Of a stretch of 36,428 nucleotides of DNA, positions 33,590 to 36,428 are shown piece by piece (position 1 is the first letter of the stretch; each line of letters begins with the position of its first letter). The DNA is from Candidatus Thorarchaeota archaeon. Lineage in GTDB: Archaea; Asgardarchaeota; Thorarchaeia; Thorarchaeales; Thorarchaeaceae. Below the pieces are notes generated by a model. The model ran no database searches. It saw only the letters and a program-made list of their open reading frames with translations, and was not told the DNA's origin. Position numbers and translations under genes: made by a program. The stretch is from positions 1 to 36,428 of the forward strand of contig PRDJ01000018.1 of the NCBI GenBank assembly GCA_003345555.1. Reading direction: 5' to 3'.

Positions 33590-34113
33590 GGGTTGAAATA
33601 CGTATTGCAGGCACCGGTGGAATGGGTGTCGTTCTTGCAGGTGTGTTGATGGGTCATGCAGCTGTTGTCCACGCTGGTCTTGATGCCATACAGACCCAAA
33701 GTTATGGATCGGAGGCACGGGGCACCGATGCTAAGAGCGAGGTAATCATAAGCGACCAGCCCATACACTATCCAAAGGTACTGAAGGCTGACTATAGCGT
33801 ACTGATGTCGCAGAAGGCGTTCGATGCACATATTGACGGAGCAAAGAAGGGTAGCACTGTCATTATTGATCCGGACTTGGTGGATTACGGAGAGAACGCC
33901 GCGGACTACACCATTGTGCCGGTCAAGGCAATGAGCATTGCTGACGGTCTCGGCCAGCGCATGGTCTCAAACATGGTGATGTTGGGTGCCCTTGTAAAGA
34001 TGTCCAGAGTCTTTCCGATTGAAGCCCTAGAGAAGGCTGTGGGCGATATGTTGCCTGCCAAGGTGCAATCACTTAATCTGCAAGCGGTGCATGCAGGGTC
34101 CGATCAGGTCTAG
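33586..34113 (+). CDS. korG: 2-oxoacid:ferredoxin oxidoreductase, gamma subunit
   Basis: 175 residues. MRVEIRIAGTGGMGVVLAGVLMGHAA and QTQSYGSEARGTDAKSEVIIS are the standard gamma-subunit motifs that contribute to coenzyme A binding. With the alpha (and a ferredoxin-like delta) subunit it would decarboxylate 2-oxoacids to acyl-CoA, reducing ferredoxin. Overlap ATGA with korB indicates coupling. It ends 4 bases into the end of the ubiquitin-like gene on the opposite strand. Confidence 0.93.
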   Translation: MRVEIRIAGTGGMGVVLAGVLMGHAAVVHAGLDAIQTQSYGSEARGTDAKSEVIISDQPIHYPKVLKADYSVLMSQKAFDAHIDGAKKGSTVIIDPDLVDYGENAADYTIVPVKAMSIADGLGQRMVSNMVMLGALVKMSRVFPIEALEKAVGDMLPAKVQSLNLQAVHAGSDQV

Positions 34114-34388
34114 CCGCCATGCACCAGAGGAAGTATGACTACACTATCTCCGTTGCCGAGGCGGGTGTCAAGGCCACCGGTCAATTCTATGTCCACTCCG
34201 TTCCGAAGCAGTAGTGTGTTCTGATTGAGCTGTTCAGGGGTGGACCACACTCCCCTGACCTCGTCTCTTGCATCAATCAGTCTCCGCAACAGGTCACGGA
34301 TACTGACAGTATCCTCAAAATCCAGACTGGTCTCAGGTGTGCCCATTCTTCCAGCAATTGGTCCCCGGAATCTGACAGTGATTCTCAT
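34110..34388 (-). CDS. Ubiquitin-like small modifier/sulfur carrier (MoaD/Urm1/SAMP type)
   Basis: About 92 residues from the ATG at 34388 (MRITVRFRGPIAGRMG); the open frame runs 16 codons further to 34436. The beta-grasp core includes VSIRDLLRRLID, LNQNTLLLRNGVDI and LGNGDSVVILPLVHGG. It ends in the diagnostic di-glycine. Such proteins either carry sulfur as a thiocarboxylate (MoaD, TtuB) or tag proteins (SAMP). Because a TtuA-like thiolase is encoded at 4797-5759, tRNA thiolation is a plausible role, but molybdopterin synthesis cannot be excluded. Confidence 0.88.
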   Translation of the reverse strand: MRITVRFRGPIAGRMGTPETSLDFEDTVSIRDLLRRLIDARDEVRGVWSTPEQLNQNTLLLRNGVDIELTGGLDTRLGNGDSVVILPLVHGG

Positions 34389-34456
34389 GACAATCAGCGT
34401 CACATATGGTTGTCTTGAAGATAAAAGAATCAACATAGGTGACAGATTTGCGGTTC

Positions 34457-35416
34457 CTAGCCAATCGCCAGTGATTGTCTTAGGACCACGGGGTTCACGT
34501 GTCCAGCCTTGAGTGTTCTGCCGCTGGTTATGTCGTTGACCGTGATTTCGGCAGGGCCGAAGAGCGCTGGATCCAGTCTATGAGAGTCAAATCCAACCGA
34601 CGCGAGAAGGCGATACAGGGGCTGCCCGTACTCTGAAGATGCAGATGATGAAGCTCTTTCGACCAATGCTTCCAGCTTATCACTTTCATCTGACTTCACA
34701 AAGAAGAAGGCTCTTCCGCCGTAGATAACGCAATCATTTGTAATCCCTGCTGCCACTCTGCTATCTCTTGCTGCAAGAGCGATCGGGGCGACTCCGTGGC
34801 CTGTTCTGATTCCTGCGGGATTGAATCCGAGCGTCATGAGCCTATACACACCGGCCTCCACTACCCTTGCGGATGTCAGCACCGAACCGACAATGCTCGT
34901 TATGGGCGCCAGAATACAGTAAAGATCGGTTGTCGAGATGCCACACGTGTCTGCTATTGATTGTGTGACGCTATCGGGAGGTGTCTCCCCTGTTTCCAAG
35001 CAGATTATTCCAGCTTTTGAATCATCCCTGTAATTCAGCTTAACAAAGAGCTCTTTCTCGATACTTGCCAATGCCCTTGCAGGACCCGAGCATACGGCAG
35101 AGTAGTCGCCAATCCTCATCTCCCAGCCAGCATGCTGCGAGCCCAGTGCAGCAAGCATGGGTTGGTCGGTTCCGACGACCACTGAAGGCATAGTCATATC
35201 CCCTATGTGCACTCTAGAGACCCTGACTGCCCCAAGGCCTCCCAAGCAGGCCTCAGCACAGAGCCTGCCAGCTTCGATTCCGCCAGTCGCATCTATTCCT
35301 GCATCAATCAAAGTTGTCCCGTTGGCCTGTTGGACTACGACACATTCAAGCTCATCCTTTCTATCTATGATTTCCCGGACGATTTCCATAGCTTGCTCAT
35401 TGACGCTCGTTCTCAC
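34457..35416 (-). CDS. mch: Methenyltetrahydromethanopterin cyclohydrolase
   Basis: 319 residues. VSRVHIGDMTMPSVVVGTDQP, HAGWEM, YSAVCSGPARAL and GFNPAGIRTGHGVAPIAL are conserved blocks of Mch. The enzyme converts methenyl-H4MPT to formyl-H4MPT (or the reverse) in archaeal C1 metabolism, i.e. the methyl branch of the Wood-Ljungdahl pathway or its oxidative use. The start is GTG at 35416. Other pathway genes are not in the window. It is divergent from tRNA-Thr with a 244-base gap. Confidence 0.95.
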   Translation of the reverse strand: MRTSVNEQAMEIVREIIDRKDELECVVVQQANGTTLIDAGIDATGGIEAGRLCAEACLGGLGAVRVSRVHIGDMTMPSVVVGTDQPMLAALGSQHAGWEMRIGDYSAVCSGPARALASIEKELFVKLNYRDDSKAGIICLETGETPPDSVTQSIADTCGISTTDLYCILAPITSIVGSVLTSARVVEAGVYRLMTLGFNPAGIRTGHGVAPIALAARDSRVAAGITNDCVIYGGRAFFFVKSDESDKLEALVERASSSASSEYGQPLYRLLASVGFDSHRLDPALFGPAEITVNDITSGRTLKAGHVNPVVLRQSLAIG

Positions 35417-35581
35417 TTAGATTGTCCCCTGTCACGGCCACTCTTTGGCCGAGTGCCATCTTCCCACTTTCCAGCAAGAATCTTATGAATATCGTCTACA
35501 TTCACACAAGTTTGCACTTTCCTCTGTGCATCCAGTACGTAGTCGTGTGTGAACTCAGGTATAGAGGTTTGGCCTGCACAA

Positions 35582-35607
35582 TTGACGAAACGTTTATCTC
35601 TCGTCAA
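35582..35607. promoter_or_regulatory. Inverted repeat around a TATA-like element
   Basis: TTGACGA (35582-35588) and TCGTCAA (35601-35607) are perfect inverted copies around AACGTTTATCTC, whose TTTATC looks like a TATA box. A regulator dimer binding here could control the downstream plus-strand tRNA-Thr or the divergent mch. Confidence 0.35.
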
Positions 35608-35660
35608 AAGGCCAACAGCGCCGAAAATGCGCCTGCCGGACGATAGACGCATTCAGGGGC

Positions 35661-35735
35661 GCCCGAGTAGCTCAGTGGAAGATCGCCTGCTTGGTAAGCA
35701 GGAAGTCGCGGGTCCGATCCCCGCCTCGGGCTCCA
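35661..35735 (+). tRNA. tRNA-Thr (GGU anticodon), CCA encoded
   Basis: The acceptor GCCCGAG pairs with CTCGGGC. The discriminator is T at 35732 (typical of archaeal tRNA-Thr), then an encoded CCA. The anticodon arm CCTGC-TTGGTAA-GCAGG gives GGT. The T-stem GCGGG/CCCGC is uninterrupted, unlike the two other tRNAs here. Two oddities: the T-loop is TCCGATC, with C at position 55 instead of the near-universal T, and the D-stem GCTC/GATC has a C-T mismatch at the second pair. Confidence 0.92.
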
Positions 35736-35793
35736 CATTCTCATTCCAGATTTCTCGGCAGTGCTGCCGCTTCGGAGATTCCATTGACTCGAC

Positions 35794-36036
35794 CTAGTCA
35801 TCTCGCAGTTGGTCTTTGTGTCTTGGGCGAGGCGTGGTTGTCCGACGTTTGGAAACCAGACGCTTAGCCTCTTCTGGCCCCACAATCTCTGATAGCCGCT
35901 TGATGGCATCGGGGTCCTCCGTTCTCTCCAACCAGAAATCAATCTCTCTCTGGAGCGCAGGCGACAGGTCTTTCGCTAACTTCTTGGTTCTGTTCTTCCG
36001 GTCCAGCCCGAAGTCGTCAGGTCCTAGTAGGCTCAT
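35794..36036 (-). CDS. Small charged protein of unknown function
   Basis: 80 residues, no family recognised. It is highly charged and largely helical (LAKDLSPALQREIDFWLERTEDPDAIKRLSEIVG), with a basic, probably disordered C-terminal tail (KRRTTTPRPRHKDQLRDD). It has no hydrophobic segment and no cysteines, so it is cytoplasmic without a zinc site. The coherent amphipathic composition supports a real gene, but conservation is untested. Confidence 0.5.
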   Translation of the reverse strand: MSLLGPDDFGLDRKNRTKKLAKDLSPALQREIDFWLERTEDPDAIKRLSEIVGPEEAKRLVSKRRTTTPRPRHKDQLRDD

Positions 36037-36237
36037 CTGTAACCATCAAATGATATTGCCGCTAATAGTTATGGCTTTTCGCCCGAGTCGATTTGGCACT
36101 CGTTGCTGACAGATGCGGTTCTCGGCACTGCCTATTCCCTGTGTAACAATCATATTGTCTGATCCTGACGGAACGACGAGCTCTTCTCGCAATCGACAAA
36201 AGGAGCTTTGTGAGGACAATCTCTGGAGTCTAGAGAG

Positions 36238-36428
36238 TTGCAGAAGAGCCTTGGCCGGGTCACTCAATCAGATCGTCACGACAACGTATTCGAGTTCCTT
36301 TGCGAAAATGGCAGAGTAAGAATAACGATAATGGGGCCCAAGGTAGTAAGAGTACAGGCTACGAGAAACGGTGACTACAGACATCATGAATCGTTTGCGA
36401 GAGTACATTATGGAGGCCCCGTGTCTAT
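36238..36428 (+). CDS. Possible glycoside hydrolase family 31, N-terminal fragment (cut by window edge)
   Basis: The frame from the TTG at 36238 is open to the window end (63 codons), with GGAG (36225-36228) at 9-base spacing. NVFEFLCENGRVRITIMGPK and then VVRVQATRNGDY resemble the beta-sandwich N-domain of GH31 alpha-glucosidases/xylosidases (a substrate-domain pattern of V-R-I-T...P-x-V-V-R-V). An ATG at 36331 also lies in frame. The evidence is a pattern resemblance only, with the catalytic domain outside the window. Confidence 0.45.
   Translation, partial: MQKSLGRVTQSDRHDNVFEFLCENGRVRITIMGPKVVRVQATRNGDYRHHESFARVHYGGPVS

Noticed and set aside
35413..35652. 79-codon minus-strand frame upstream of mch, with a GTGA overlap to the mch start
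   Set aside because: The overlap looks like coupling, but the translation resembles no family, it covers a TATA-like inverted repeat, and its start is almost at the tRNA-Thr end. I see no ribosome-binding site. A very small leader peptide cannot be ruled out.
1..36428. CRISPR array or prophage
   Set aside because: No regularly spaced direct repeats, and no integrase, capsid or cas gene was seen. The only mobile-element gene is the solo TnpB.

Overview
This is an archaeal chromosome segment. Every recognisable information-processing gene is of archaeal type: Spt4, Rpo7, eIF2-gamma, S6e, S24e, S30e, archaeal DnaG, pelota, fibrillarin, Nop5, an Lsm protein, archease, and L3-L4-L23-L2. The lineage is an inference. 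S30e argues against Euryarchaeota, FtsZ argues against FtsZ-less Crenarchaeota, and methenyl-H4MPT cyclohydrolase indicates a methanopterin C1 pathway. An Asgard (Thorarchaeota-like) or deep TACK lineage fits best, but no single gene here proves it.

Layout. 1-3379 (minus): S6e, eIF2-gamma, PIN protein, Rpo7, Spt4 and a partial S24e, a typical archaeal translation/transcription cluster. 3537-7589 (plus): a site-2-type membrane protease, then a tight trio of TtuA/Ncs6-like thiolase, nucleotidyltransferase and radical SAM protein. 7590-11697 (minus): pelota, a LonB-like ATPase that lacks the protease domain and carries a zinc ribbon, and DnaG. 11698-12498: an 800-base gap with no convincing gene but many hairpins. 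12499-14417 (plus): two tandem type II methionine aminopeptidases. 14414-15914 (minus): two membrane-anchored proteins. 16024-16512 (minus): 5S rRNA and an interrupted tRNA-Trp. 16647-17333 (plus): RNase HII. 17341-20780 (minus): Nop5, fibrillarin, UPF0216 and a helix-turn-helix regulator. 20865-22606 (plus): PyrD-PyrK. 22623-22817 (minus): S30e. 22968-24572 (plus): Elp3. 24599-24716 (minus): an interrupted tRNA-Ser. 24807-29076 (plus): archease, a SPOUT-type protein, L3, L4, L23 and L2. 29206-30659 (plus): a ribbon-helix-helix protein and FtsZ. 30775-32511 (minus): Lsm protein and a solo TnpB. 32750-34113 (plus): beta and gamma subunits of a 2-oxoacid:ferredoxin oxidoreductase. 34110-35416 (minus): a ubiquitin-like protein and Mch. 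35661-35735 (plus): tRNA-Thr. 35794-36036 (minus): a small unknown protein. 36238-end (plus): the start of a possible glycoside hydrolase.

The dominant theme is RNA: its synthesis, processing, modification and surveillance. Fibrillarin and Nop5 guide 2'-O-methylation, TtuA and the ubiquitin-like protein fit tRNA thiolation, Elp3 modifies wobble uridine, pelota rescues stalled ribosomes, and archease activates the RtcB ligase that joins spliced tRNA halves. The most striking direct observation is that tRNA-Trp and tRNA-Ser(UGA) fold only if a 30-nt insert is removed from the same place in the T-loop. tRNA-Trp also has a 33-nt insert at the canonical anticodon-loop site. Archease begins less than 100 bases from the interrupted tRNA-Ser.
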